In this document: positions 21,284 to 29,939 of the stretch, one piece after another | Position numbering within the stretch: the first letter of the stretch is position 1 | How the letters are laid out: each line of letters starts with the position of its first letter | Translations under genes and position numbers: made by a program | DNA from: Micromonospora pattaloongensis | GTDB lineage: Bacteria; Actinomycetota; Actinomycetes; Mycobacteriales; Micromonosporaceae | Assembly: GCF_900107255.1 (NCBI RefSeq) | Contig: NZ_FNPH01000010.1 | Span: 62,001-126,000 of the forward strand | Reading direction: 5' to 3' | DNA: 64,000 nt | The notes under the pieces: generated by a model | Seen by the model: only the letters and a program-made list of their open reading frames with translations | What the model was told of the DNA's origin: nothing | The model's database searches: none

Positions 21284-22222
21284 TCAGCCGCGGCGGGCCC
21301 GACGCGCCTCCCGCTTCTCCTCGAAGCGCGAGGCGGCCCGCTCCAGCTCGTCCATGTGCGCGGCGAGCTGCTCGCGCGCGGCCTCACCGTCGGCGTCCAG
21401 GCCGGTGACGTTCCAGACGTCCCACTGCCGCAGCACCGGCATCACCACCTCGTCGCGGTGCTGCCGCAGGTCGTAGATGCCGGCCAGCGCGATCTGCACC
21501 GACTTGCGGGCGAACCCCTCGATGCCCACGCCGGGCATCTGGAAGTCGGAGACCACGTCCGCGACGGCCCGCATCGCCTGGCCGGGCGCCAGCTCGAACG
21601 CGGCACCGAGCAGGTTGCGGTAGAAGATCATGTGCAGGTTCTCGTCGGCGGCGATCCGGGCGAGCAGCTGGTCGCAGAGCGGGTCACCGGTGGCCTTGCC
21701 GGTGTTGCGGTGCGAGATGCGGGTGGCCAGCTCCTGGAACGACACGTACGCCAGCGAGTGCAGCACCTCGTCGCCCTGCGCGTTGACGTAGCCGGCGGAC
21801 ATGTGGTCCATCCGGGCCCGCTCCAGCGCCACCGGGTCCACCGCGCGCTTCACCGTCAGGTAGTCGCGGATCGCGGTGCCGTGCCGCCCCTCCTCGGCCG
21901 TCCACCGGTGGACCCAGGTGCCCCACGCGCCGTCCCGGCCGAACAGCGTGGCGATCTCGTGGTGGTAGGAGGGGAGGTTGTCCTCGGTGAGCAGGTTGAC
22001 GACCAGGGCGGTGCGGGCCACGTCGGGGATGGGCGAGTCCTCCGGCGTCCACGCCTCGCCGCCGAGCACCCCGTCGAAGGTGCGCCCCTCGCTCCACGGC
22101 ACGTACTCGTGCGGAAACCACTCCTTGGCGATGGCGAGGTGCCGGTCGAGGTTCTTCGCGACCACGGGTTCCAGCTCGATGAGCAGGGCGGTCTGGGTCA
22201 GCGGGGTGGCTCCGACGGTCAT
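21284..22222 (-). CDS. Acyl-ACP desaturase (DesA-type, di-iron)
   Basis: 312 residues of the soluble stearoyl-ACP desaturase family (PF03405), which introduces a double bond into acyl chains on ACP. Di-iron ligands are visible in LLTEDNLPSYHHE (about 75-90), WTAEEGRHG (about 108-116), SFQELATRISH and ADENLHMIFY (about 190-200). The C-terminus is a charged helix (ELERAASRFEEKREARRARRG). ATG 22222 has GGGAGAG upstream. A perfect 31-base palindrome sits 11-41 bases before the start, suggesting repression, perhaps by a TetR-type regulator encoded elsewhere. No ferredoxin or reductase gene is adjacent. Confidence 0.92.
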   Translation of the reverse strand: MTVGATPLTQTALLIELEPVVAKNLDRHLAIAKEWFPHEYVPWSEGRTFDGVLGGEAWTPEDSPIPDVARTALVVNLLTEDNLPSYHHEIATLFGRDGAWGTWVHRWTAEEGRHGTAIRDYLTVKRAVDPVALERARMDHMSAGYVNAQGDEVLHSLAYVSFQELATRISHRNTGKATGDPLCDQLLARIAADENLHMIFYRNLLGAAFELAPGQAMRAVADVVSDFQMPGVGIEGFARKSVQIALAGIYDLRQHRDEVVMPVLRQWDVWNVTGLDADGEAAREQLAAHMDELERAASRFEEKREARRARRG

Positions 22223-22232
22223 GCGAACTCTC

Positions 22233-22263
22233 CCTACGGTGGCGTAACTTACGCCACCGTAGG
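22233..22263. promoter_or_regulatory. Perfect palindrome upstream of the desaturase, probable operator
   Basis: Arms 22233-22247 (CCTACGGTGGCGTAA) and 22249-22263 are exact complements around C22248. Its size and position fit a TetR-family operator; an RNA hairpin is the alternative. Confidence 0.75.
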
Positions 22264-22292
22264 TAAGAAAGGCGTCCCGCGCTAGTTACTGA

Positions 22293-23615
22293 TCAGTTCA
22301 CCACCGGACGCAGATCTTCCGCCGCCGGCGTCCAGGCGTCCGCGGTCGCGTCCACCTGGTCACCCGACCGGATGTCCTTGACGCTGTCCGGCGTCCCGTC
22401 CCCGCCCGGGAACCAGACGTACGGGATGCCCCGGCGCTCGGCGTACCGGATCTGCTTGCCGTACTTCGCGGCCGACGGGGACACCTCGGTCGGGATGCCG
22501 CGGCGGCGCAGCGCCTCGGCGATCCGGCCCGCGTCGCGGCGCCGCTCCTCCGCCGGCAGCGCGATCAGCACGCAGGTCGGCACCGACCGCGACACCGACA
22601 GCTCCCCGGCGCCGAAGAGCAGCCCGAGCAGCCGGGTCACGCCGATCGAGATGCCGACACCGGGGAAACGGTCCGTGCCGGCGGTGGCGAGGTTGTCGTA
22701 GCGACCGCCGGAGCAGATCGAGCCGAAGCGCTCGTAGCCCTGCATCTGGGTCTCATACACCGTGCCCGTGTAGTAGTCGAGGCCGCGCGCGATCCTCAGG
22801 TCGGCGACGCAGAGTCCGGGCGCGTGCTCGGCCGCGGTCTCGACCACCTCGACCAGCTCCGCGAGCCCCTCGTCCAGCAGCGGGTCGCTGACCCCCAGCG
22901 TCCGGACCGCGTCGGCGAACGACGCGTCGTCGGTGCGGATCTCGGCCAGCGCCAGGCAGGCCTTGGCCTGCGCGTCGCTCGCCCCCGCCGTCTCGGCCAG
23001 CAGCGCCGCGACCTTGTCCGGACCGATCTTGTCGAGCTTGTCGATCGCCCGCAGCGCCGCCTCCGGGTCGGTCAGCCCGAGCCCCCGGTAGAAGCCCTCG
23101 CAGACCTTGCGGTTGTTGACCTGGATGCGGATCGGCGGGATCGGCAGCCCGCCGAGCGCGTCCCCGATGATCAGCGGAAGCTCCGCCTCGTAGTGCGCCG
23201 GCAGCGTGTCCCGGTCGACGATGTCGATGTCGGCCTGCAGGAACTCCCGGTAACGCCCCTCCTGCGGACGCTCCCCCCGCCACACCTTCTGGATCTGGTA
23301 GCGGCGGAACGGGAACTTCAGCTTGCCGGCGTTCTCCAGCACGAAGCGGGCGAACGGCACGGTCAGATCGAAGTGCAGCCCCAGCGCGTCGTCGCCGCCC
23401 GGGCCCTCCTCCTGGAGCCGCCGCAGCACGTAGATCTCCTTGGAGGTCTCGCCCTTGCGCAGCAGCTGGTCCAGCGGCTCCACTGCGCGCGTCTCCAGCG
23501 GCGCGAAGCCGTACAGCTCGAAAGTGGAGCGGATCCGCTCGACGACGTACTGCTCGATCATCCGCTGCGGCGGCAGCCACTCGGGGAAACCGGAGATCGG
23601 GGTGGGCTTGCTCAT
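22293..23615 (-). CDS. hisS: Histidyl-tRNA synthetase
   Basis: 440 residues, class II. Visible: SGFPEWLPPQRMIEQYV at the N-terminus, motif 2 RYQIQKVWRGERPQEGRYREF (shown by its key residues at about 105-125), the HisA-type signature ARGLDYYTGTVYE near 270, and a C-terminal HGTP anticodon-binding domain (about 340-420). This is the longer form seen in actinomycetes rather than the 420-residue E. coli form. GAGGAG precedes ATG 23615. The MBL hydrolase lies 43 bases upstream on the same strand, so the two probably share a transcript, as in M. tuberculosis (Rv2581c-hisS). Confidence 0.95.
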   Translation of the reverse strand: MSKPTPISGFPEWLPPQRMIEQYVVERIRSTFELYGFAPLETRAVEPLDQLLRKGETSKEIYVLRRLQEEGPGGDDALGLHFDLTVPFARFVLENAGKLKFPFRRYQIQKVWRGERPQEGRYREFLQADIDIVDRDTLPAHYEAELPLIIGDALGGLPIPPIRIQVNNRKVCEGFYRGLGLTDPEAALRAIDKLDKIGPDKVAALLAETAGASDAQAKACLALAEIRTDDASFADAVRTLGVSDPLLDEGLAELVEVVETAAEHAPGLCVADLRIARGLDYYTGTVYETQMQGYERFGSICSGGRYDNLATAGTDRFPGVGISIGVTRLLGLLFGAGELSVSRSVPTCVLIALPAEERRRDAGRIAEALRRRGIPTEVSPSAAKYGKQIRYAERRGIPYVWFPGGDGTPDSVKDIRSGDQVDATADAWTPAAEDLRPVVN

Positions 23616-23658
23616 GTTGAAAGCTCCTCGGTCCTCGCGCCGCCGGCGCGAGCGCGAA

Positions 23659-24375
23659 TCACAGGCCGGTGGTGGGGGCCGGTTGCGCGCCGTCGCGGTC
23701 CAGCACCTCGAGAAGGTACGGGTTGGCGGCGCGCTCCCGGCCGATGGTGGTCGCGGGTCCGTGGCCGGGCAGCACGACCGTGTCGTCGGCGAGCGGCAGG
23801 ACCTTGTCCCGCAGGCTCGTCAGCATCGCGGAGTGGCTGCCGCCCGGCAGGTCGGTGCGGCCGATCGAGCCGGCGAACAGGACGTCGCCGGAGAGGCAGA
23901 GCTGCTCCGCCTCCCACTGCGAGCCCGCGCCGGGCAGCCGGAACAGCACCGACCCGCCGGTATGGCCCGGCGCATGGTCGACCGTGATCTCCAACCCGGC
24001 CAGCGTCAGCGTGGCGCCGTCGGTCAGCTCGGCCACGTCCTCCGGCTCGGTGTAGGGCAACCGGCCGCCGAAGAGCGCGGTGAGGTCCATGGAGAGCCCC
24101 TTGGCCGGGTCGGCGAGCAGCTCGCGGTCGGCGGGGTGCACGTACGCGGTGATCCCCCGCGCGCCGCAGACCGGCGCCACCGAGAAGGTGTGGTCGAGGT
24201 GGCCGTGGGTGAGCAGCACCGCGGCGGGGTGCAGCCGGTGCTCGGCGAGCAGGGCGTCGAGCCGGTCGAGCACCCCGATGCCGGGGTCGACCACCACACA
24301 CTGCTCCCCCGGTGCCGTCGCCACCACGTAGCAGTTGGTGCCGAAGGCGTCGGCGGGAAAGCCGGCGACGAGCAC
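23659..24375 (-). CDS. MBL-fold hydrolase, glyoxalase II-like
   Basis: 238 residues. Metallo-beta-lactamase fold with the zinc-binding LLTHGHLDH motif (HxHxDH, about 55-62), then APGHTGGS (about 135), LSGDVLFAGSIGRTDLPGG (about 165-183) and VLPGHGPATTIGRE (about 205-218), all ligands present. This is the pattern of hydroxyacylglutathione hydrolase-like enzymes; actinomycetes use mycothiol, so the natural thioester is uncertain. GTG 24375 is preceded by GAGGAG. Conserved position next to hisS. Confidence 0.9.
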   Translation of the reverse strand: MLVAGFPADAFGTNCYVVATAPGEQCVVVDPGIGVLDRLDALLAEHRLHPAAVLLTHGHLDHTFSVAPVCGARGITAYVHPADRELLADPAKGLSMDLTALFGGRLPYTEPEDVAELTDGATLTLAGLEITVDHAPGHTGGSVLFRLPGAGSQWEAEQLCLSGDVLFAGSIGRTDLPGGSHSAMLTSLRDKVLPLADDTVVLPGHGPATTIGRERAANPYLLEVLDRDGAQPAPTTGL

Positions 24376-24634
24376 GGGCGCTCTCCTCAGTTTTGTCCAG
24401 GTCCGGGTTGTCCCGGGCCGTCCTCCCCGAGCCTAGTCGCAGGCGCTAACCGTTTCCGCGCCGAACACCCCCGTCGCGCCGCGGCAGCGACGATCACGAT
24501 TCGCCGGCGGCGCCCGATCTCGGCCAACAATTTCCCAGCCGATACCCGTACACTCTTGCCGGCGTGTGACGGGGCACTTGACGTGCGATGACAACGCATG
24601 CCTTCCGGAGATGGTCAGAGGAAGGGGAGCACCG

Positions 24635-25519
24635 GTGGCTTCCAGCAGGGACCGGCAGCGCAAACTGGCGCGCGCCAAGCTCGACCGGCAGATGGCCCGG
24701 CGGGCCGCCGCCGCGCGGCGCCGGCGGCAGATCCAGGCCGGCGTGGGCGCCGCGCTCGCCCTGCTGCTGATCGTGCTCGGCTCGGTCTGGGCGCTCGGCG
24801 GCTTCGACTCCGACCCGGAGTCGGCGGCCGCCCCCGAGATCTGCTCGTGGACCCCGCAGGACGCCACCGCGAACAGCAACCTCAAGGACGTGGACCGGCC
24901 GCCCACCACCGGGCTGCCGACCAGCGGCACGCGCCCGATGACCATCACCACCAACCAGGGCGCGCCGATCACGGTCGCGCTCAACCTGACCGACGCCCCG
25001 TGCGCCGGGGCGAGCTTCGCCCATCTGGCCGGCCGCAACTTCTTCGACAACACCAAGTGCCACGAGATCACGTCGGAGGGGGCGCTGCTCTGCGGCGACC
25101 CGAGCGGCACCGGGCAGGGCGGTCCGACGTACTCCTTCTTCAACGAGAACGTCCCCAGCGCGCCCGAACCGACCCCGGCGGCGAGCCCGGCGGCGAAGCA
25201 GCCGCCGCGCTACCCCGCCGGCACCGTGGCGGCGACCGGGACCGCGCCCGGCGCCAACGGCAGCCAGTTCCTGATCTTCTTCAAGGACGCCAACCCCGCC
25301 GACGCCACGTACTCGATCATCGGCACGGTCAGCTCCGGTCTCGACGTCGTCCGCAAGATTGGGGCGATGGAAACCGTGGACAATGGGGCGGGCCAGAAGG
25401 TGAAGCCGAAGACCGACGTGCTCATCCAGAGCCTCACCGTCGGCGAGGTCACCACCGAGCCGGCCCCCGCGCCGTCGGCCACCGCCACCCCGTCCGGCTC
25501 GCCGTCGACCGCGGGTTAG
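24635..25519 (+). CDS. Membrane-anchored cyclophilin-like protein, catalytic residues changed
   Basis: 294 residues. A basic N-terminus (SSRDRQRKLARAKLDRQMARR), one membrane helix (about 36-54), a Pro/Thr-rich linker and a cyclophilin domain (about 95-280). The domain keeps NGSQFLIFF, but the active-site arginine and glutamine region reads KCHEITSEG and ALLCGD, where the paralogue next door reads KCHRMFPGM and LQCGD. It is thus probably weak or inactive as a peptidyl-prolyl isomerase. A proline-rich insertion (APEPTPAASPAAKQPP) sits in the middle. GTG 24635 is preceded by GGGGAG. 40 bases before the second cyclophilin gene; likely one operon. Confidence 0.9.
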   Translation: MASSRDRQRKLARAKLDRQMARRAAAARRRRQIQAGVGAALALLLIVLGSVWALGGFDSDPESAAAPEICSWTPQDATANSNLKDVDRPPTTGLPTSGTRPMTITTNQGAPITVALNLTDAPCAGASFAHLAGRNFFDNTKCHEITSEGALLCGDPSGTGQGGPTYSFFNENVPSAPEPTPAASPAAKQPPRYPAGTVAATGTAPGANGSQFLIFFKDANPADATYSIIGTVSSGLDVVRKIGAMETVDNGAGQKVKPKTDVLIQSLTVGEVTTEPAPAPSATATPSGSPSTAG

Positions 25520-25559
25520 CCCCGACCGCCCCACCGCACACATTCCAGGAGGAGCCACC

Positions 25560-26393
25560 GTGACGTCCACCAGGGACCGGCAGCGCGCCGCCGCGCGGGC
25601 CCGCCTCGAAAAGGAGATGGCCGAGCGCGCCGCAGCGGCCCGCAAGCGCCGCCAGCTGCAGGCCACGGTCGGCGCCGGGCTCGCGCTTCTGCTGGTGGTT
25701 GCCGGCACCGTGTGGCTGGTCACCAAGCTCGGCGACGACGACACCCCGCCGCCGGCGGCGGCGCCCAGCGCCTCCGCCGCGCCAACCGGCTGCGTCTGGA
25801 CCGAGACACCCGCGGACCAGCGCAGCCCCACCACCAAGGACGTCGGGCTGCCGACCACGACGACGCCCCCGACCAGCGGGACCCAGGTGATGAACCTGGA
25901 CACCAACTTCGGGAAGATCGCCGTGACCATGGACCTGTCGAAGTCGCCGTGCAGCGCGGCGGCGTTCAGCCACCTGGCCAGCAAGAAGTTCTGGGACGGC
26001 ACGAAGTGCCACCGCATGTTCCCCGGCATGCTCCAGTGCGGTGACCCGAGCGCCAAGGGCAAGGGCTACCGCGAGACCGACGGCACCGGCGGACCCACCT
26101 TCCGGTACGCCAACGAGAACCTGCCGATCAACCAGCGCCCCGCCTACCCCGCCGGGGTCGTGGCGCTCGCCAACAGCGGCCCCGACACCAACGGCAGCCA
26201 GTTCTTCTTCATCTACGAGGACGTCGAGCTGAGCCCGGACTACACCGTCCTCGGCAAGGTGACCTCGGGCCTGGAGAACATCAAGAAGGCGACGGCCAAG
26301 GGGCACGACGGGGCGTTCGACCCGCAGCCCGGCGGCGGCCACCCGAAGAACGACATCACCATCAAGACCCTCACGGTCACCGCGCCGCAGTAG
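25560..26393 (+). CDS. ppiB: Membrane-anchored peptidyl-prolyl cis-trans isomerase (cyclophilin)
   Basis: 277 residues with the same plan as its neighbour: basic head, one membrane helix (about 38-57), Pro/Ala linker, cyclophilin domain (about 105-275). Active-site features are intact: KCHRMFPGMLQCGD (catalytic Arg and the Gln), NGSQFFFIYED and TVLGKVTSGLENI. It should accelerate proline isomerisation on the outer face of the membrane. GTG 25560 has AGGAGG just upstream. Equivalent to ppiB next to relA in mycobacteria. Ends before a strong bidirectional terminator. Confidence 0.93.
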   Translation: MTSTRDRQRAAARARLEKEMAERAAAARKRRQLQATVGAGLALLLVVAGTVWLVTKLGDDDTPPPAAAPSASAAPTGCVWTETPADQRSPTTKDVGLPTTTTPPTSGTQVMNLDTNFGKIAVTMDLSKSPCSAAAFSHLASKKFWDGTKCHRMFPGMLQCGDPSAKGKGYRETDGTGGPTFRYANENLPINQRPAYPAGVVALANSGPDTNGSQFFFIYEDVELSPDYTVLGKVTSGLENIKKATAKGHDGAFDPQPGGGHPKNDITIKTLTVTAPQ

Positions 26394-26410
26394 CAGCGCA
26401 GACGCCACAA

Positions 26411-26442
26411 AAGGGCTCCCCGCCAGCTGGCGGGGAGCCCTT
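26411..26442. terminator. Bidirectional hairpin terminator between ppiB and relA
   Basis: A 32-base perfect palindrome (arms begin AAGGGCTCCCC and end GGGGAGCCCTT) between convergent genes, followed by a short TT run on each strand. Confidence 0.88.
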
Positions 26443-26485
26443 GTCGCGAGAACCGCGGCCGGTACGCGGCCGATCGTCAGGGGTC

Positions 26486-29011
26486 TCAGGCCCCCGACGT
26501 GACCCGGTAGGCGTCGAACACCCCGTCGACCTTGCGGACCGCCGCCAACAGGTGCCCCAGGTGCTTCGGGTCGGCCATCTCGAAGCTGAACCGGCTCACC
26601 GCCACGCGGTCGCGGGTCGTGGTGACGGTGGCCGAGAGGATGTTCACCCGCTCCTCCGACAGCACCCGCGTCACGTCCGCGAGCAGCTTGTGCCGGTCCA
26701 ACGCCTCCACCTGGATCGCGACGAGGAACGTCGACGCCGACGTCAGCTTCCAGCTCACCTCGACGATTCGCTCCGACTGCACCTTGAGGTCCTCGGCGTT
26801 GGCGCAGTCGTCGCGGTGCACGCTGACCCCGCCGGAGCGGGTGACGAAGCCGAACACGGTGTCCGGCGGGACCGGGGTGCAGCAGCGGGCCAGCTTGATC
26901 CAGACGTCGCTGACCCCGCGCACCACGACCCCGGGGTCGTGGCCGGCGGCGCGATTGCGCGGCGGGCGGGTGGCCACGGCCGTCTCGGCCAGGTCCTCGG
27001 CCGCCCCCTCCTCGCCGCCGTACCCCGCCATCAGGCGCTGCACCACCGACTGCGCCGACACCTGGCTATCGCCGACCGCCGCGTACAGCGAGGCGACGTC
27101 GGCCAGGTGGAGGTCGCGGGCGATCGCCATGAGGTTGTCGGAGGTCAGCATGCGCTGCAGCGGCATCCCCTGCTTGCGCATCGCCTTGACGATGGCGTCC
27201 TTGCCGGCCTCGATCGCCTCCTCACGCCGCTCCTTGTTGAAGTACTGGCGGATCTTGGTGCGGGCGCGCGGGCTCTTGACGAAGCCGAGCCAGTCCTGGG
27301 TCGGCCCGGCGGTGTCGGACTTCGAGGTGAAGATCTCGATCACGTCGCCGTTGGAGAGCGTCGACTCCAGCGGCACCAGCTTGCCGTTGACCCGCGCGCC
27401 GATGCACTTGTGCCCCACCTCGGTGTGCACGGCGTACGCGAAGTCGACCGGCGTCGACCCGGTGGGCAGCGGGATCACGTCGCCCTTGGGCGTGAAGACG
27501 TAGACCTCCTGGCTGGACAGGTCGAAGCGCAGCGCGTCGAGGAACTCGCTCGGGTCGCTCGCCTCCCGCTGCCAGTCCAGCAGCTGGCGCAGCCAGGTCA
27601 TCTCGTCGATGTGGGCCGGGGGGCCGACGATCGTCGCGCCCTTCTGCTCCTTGTACTTCCAGTGCGCGGCGATGCCGAACTCGGCGGTGCGGTGCATCGC
27701 GTACGTGCGGATCTGCATCTCGACCGGCTTGCCGGTCGGGCCGATGACCGTCGTGTGCAGCGACTGGTACATGTTGAACTTCGGCATCGCGATGTAGTCC
27801 TTGAACCGGCCCGGCACGGGCTGCCAGTTCGCGTGGATCACACCGAGGGCGGCGTAGCAGTCGCGGACCGTCTCGACCAGGATGCGCACGCCGACCAGGT
27901 CGTAGATGTCGTTGAAGTCGCGGCCGCGAACGATCATCTTCTGGTAGATCGAGTAGAGGTGCTTCGGCCGGCCGGTCGTCTCCGCCTTGATCTTGGCGGC
28001 CTTCAGGTCGAGCTGAACCTTCTGCGTCACCTGGCGCAGCAGCGTGTCGCGCTGCGGCTGGTGCTCGCCGATCAGCCGGTTGATCTCCTCGAAGCGCTTG
28101 GGGAACAGCGTGCCGAACGCCAGATCCTCGAGCTCCCACTTGATGGTGTTCATGCCGAGGCGGTGGGCGAGCGGGGCGAGGATCTCCAGCGTCTCCTTGG
28201 CCTTCTGATCCTGCTTCGCCTTCGGCAGGAAGGTCAGGGTCCGCATGTTGTGCAGCCGGTCGGCGAGCTTGATGACCAGCACCCGGGGGTCCTTGGCCAT
28301 CGCCACCACCATCTTGCGAATGGTCTCGGCCTTCGCCGCGTCGCCGAGCTTGACCTTGTCGAGCTTCGTCACCCCGTCGACGAGCAGCGCCACCTCGGCG
28401 CCGAAGTCTGCACGCATCTGATCGAGCGTGTAGTCGGTGTCCTCGATCGTGTCGTGCAGCAGCGCGGCCACCAGCGTGGTGGTGTCCATCCCGAGGTTCG
28501 CCAGGATCGTCGCGACCGCGAGCGGGTGGGTGATGTACGGGTCACCGGACTTGCGGTACTGGCCGGTGTGCCACTTGGCGGCCGTGTCGAAGGCGCGCTG
28601 CAGCAGCCGGCCGTCGGCCTTGGGATGGCTCGCCCGGTGCGTCGCGATCAGCGGCTCGAGAACCTCGCTGACCTGCGGCGTCTGCCAGGGCGCGTTGAAC
28701 CGCGCCAGCCTCGCCCGGACGCGTCGGCCGGTCGGCGCGTTGACCAGGCCGAAGCCGGAGGTGGGCGCGCCCGGCTCACCCGGAGCCGGCCGCCCGGAGG
28801 CCGGGAACGGCACCACGGTGCCGGGGTGCTGCCCGCCGTCGCCGGTCGACGCGGTGAACTCGGTCACGCCGTTGCGGGATGCCGCGGCGTCGATGGGTGT
28901 CACGGGCGACGGGGGCGCGCCCTGGGCAGCCTCGGTCACGTTGTCGGTGCCGTTAGCCTCGCCAGTCGGGTGCACAGTGCCCTCCACCGAAGGGGCGACG
29001 TCGTGGGACAC
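26486..29011 (-). CDS. relA: Bifunctional (p)ppGpp synthetase/hydrolase (Rel)
   Basis: 841 residues. Makes and degrades the stringent-response alarmone. Order: disordered head (about 1-90), HD hydrolase domain with [11 protein letters not shown] and [12 protein letters not shown] (HDxxED intact), synthetase domain with [21 protein letters not shown] domain ([14 protein letters not shown]), conserved RIS/zinc-finger region ([11 protein letters not shown]) and C-terminal ACT. Both catalytic halves look functional. Two GTG starts are possible: 29011 (AGGAGG three bases upstream, VSHDVAPS) and 29023 (MRRPVSHDV); I prefer 29011. Lies downstream of apt, as in other actinomycetes. Confidence 0.96.
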   Translation of the reverse strand: MSHDVAPSVEGTVHPTGEANGTDNVTEAAQGAPPSPVTPIDAAASRNGVTEFTASTGDGGQHPGTVVPFPASGRPAPGEPGAPTSGFGLVNAPTGRRVRARLARFNAPWQTPQVSEVLEPLIATHRASHPKADGRLLQRAFDTAAKWHTGQYRKSGDPYITHPLAVATILANLGMDTTTLVAALLHDTIEDTDYTLDQMRADFGAEVALLVDGVTKLDKVKLGDAAKAETIRKMVVAMAKDPRVLVIKLADRLHNMRTLTFLPKAKQDQKAKETLEILAPLAHRLGMNTIKWELEDLAFGTLFPKRFEEINRLIGEHQPQRDTLLRQVTQKVQLDLKAAKIKAETTGRPKHLYSIYQKMIVRGRDFNDIYDLVGVRILVETVRDCYAALGVIHANWQPVPGRFKDYIAMPKFNMYQSLHTTVIGPTGKPVEMQIRTYAMHRTAEFGIAAHWKYKEQKGATIVGPPAHIDEMTWLRQLLDWQREASDPSEFLDALRFDLSSQEVYVFTPKGDVIPLPTGSTPVDFAYAVHTEVGHKCIGARVNGKLVPLESTLSNGDVIEIFTSKSDTAGPTQDWLGFVKSPRARTKIRQYFNKERREEAIEAGKDAIVKAMRKQGMPLQRMLTSDNLMAIARDLHLADVASLYAAVGDSQVSAQSVVQRLMAGYGGEEGAAEDLAETAVATRPPRNRAAGHDPGVVVRGVSDVWIKLARCCTPVPPDTVFGFVTRSGGVSVHRDDCANAEDLKVQSERIVEVSWKLTSASTFLVAIQVEALDRHKLLADVTRVLSEERVNILSATVTTTRDRVAVSRFSFEMADPKHLGHLLAAVRKVDGVFDAYRVTSGA

Positions 29012-29178
29012 CGGCCTCCTCACATCCGCCGGGGTTGAGCCGACCGTAACCGGCCCACCTGCTCCTGCGCCAGCCGGGAAAGACGCATCCCTGCCTGGTC
29101 AGACAAGTAAGCGTACCCGTACGAGGCGTGGAACGGGGTTTCCCCGCCCGGCAACCCGGCAACGCGTCGTAAAAGGTG

Positions 29179-29742
29179 TCAGACGGTGAGAAGCGCGTGT
29201 ACCGGACGCGGGGCCAACCGGTCCCGGCCAGCGAGGAACGAAAGCTCCAACAGCACGGTGAAGCCCACCACCGTGCCGCCGGCCCGGGACACCAGGTCCA
29301 GGGTCGCCGCCGCGGTGCCACCGGTCGCGAGCACGTCGTCGACGACGAGCACCCGCTGCCCCGCCGCGAAGGCGTCCTCGTGCACCTCCAGCACCGCCTC
29401 GCCGTACTCCAGGGCGTAGCTCGCGTTGAAGGCGGGCCGCGGCAGCTTGCCGGCCTTGCGCACCGGGACCACGCCGACCCCGGTGGCGTACGCGATGGCC
29501 GCCGCGATCACGAAGCCGCGCGCCTCGATCCCGACCACCACGTCGAAGGAGTCCCGCCCGTAGTGCGCGACGATCCCGTCGATCACCTCACGGAACACCG
29601 CGCCGTCGGCGAAGAGCGGCGTCAGGTCCTTGAAGATCACGCCGGACTTCGGGAAGTCCGGCACGTCCAGCACGCGACTAGCCACCAACTGCGCGGTGAC
29701 CGGTCCGCTGTCGCCACGTACCGCCGGATGGGTCTCCGTCAC
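29179..29742 (-). CDS. apt: Adenine phosphoribosyltransferase
   Basis: 187 residues. Converts adenine plus PRPP to AMP. Seen: VPDFPKSGVIFKDLTPLFAD (adenine-binding N-terminal part), GIEARGFVIAAAIAYATG, RKAGKLP loop and the PRPP motif VLVVDDVLATGGTA near 125-138. GTG 29742 is chosen because GGAGAGGA lies six bases upstream; an earlier GTG (29778) falls inside a large hairpin. The gene sits in the conserved secD-secF-apt-relA order, but the secF-apt gap here holds a tandem-repeat array and an 18-bp hairpin. Confidence 0.95.
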   Translation of the reverse strand: MTETHPAVRGDSGPVTAQLVASRVLDVPDFPKSGVIFKDLTPLFADGAVFREVIDGIVAHYGRDSFDVVVGIEARGFVIAAAIAYATGVGVVPVRKAGKLPRPAFNASYALEYGEAVLEVHEDAFAAGQRVLVVDDVLATGGTAAATLDLVSRAGGTVVGFTVLLELSFLAGRDRLAPRPVHALLTV

Positions 29743-29763
29743 GTCGTTCCTCTCCACAAATGG

Positions 29764-29807
29764 CACGGCGTCCGTCACGCTGCTCGCACAGCATGACGGA
29801 CGCCGTG
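29764..29807 (-). terminator. Strong hairpin just upstream of apt (terminator or leader structure)
   Basis: Outer arms 29764-29777 and 29794-29807 are exact complements (14 bp), and four more pairs form inside after one mismatch. On the minus strand only a short TTT follows. It lies 22 bases from the apt start, so it could end secF transcripts or control apt. Confidence 0.65.
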
Positions 29808-29821
29808 ACCGCGACCCACAG

Positions 29822-29937
29822 CGGGTCGCCGTCGCTACCGCGACCTACCAGGGATCGCCGTCGCTACCGCGACCTACCAGGGGTCGCCGTCGCTACCGCG
29901 ACCTACCAGGGGTCGCCGTCGCTACCGCGACCCCACG
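29822..29937. repeat. Four tandem copies of a 29-base unit between secF and apt
   Basis: Units at 29822-29850, 29851-29879, 29880-29908 and 29909-29937 (the last diverges at its end); a partial copy lies at 29808-29821. Each contains GGTCGC and GCGACC, able to form a six-bp stem with a ten-base loop. There are no spacers, so it is not CRISPR. Confidence 0.93.
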
Positions 29938-29939
29938 GA

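Noticed and set aside
29743-29778. Longer apt start at GTG 29778
   Set aside because: It falls in the stem of a large hairpin and lacks a ribosome site; GTG 29742 has GGAGAGGA six bases upstream.
29822-29937. CRISPR array (29-base repeat)
   Set aside because: Repeats are directly adjacent with no spacers and no cas genes nearby.
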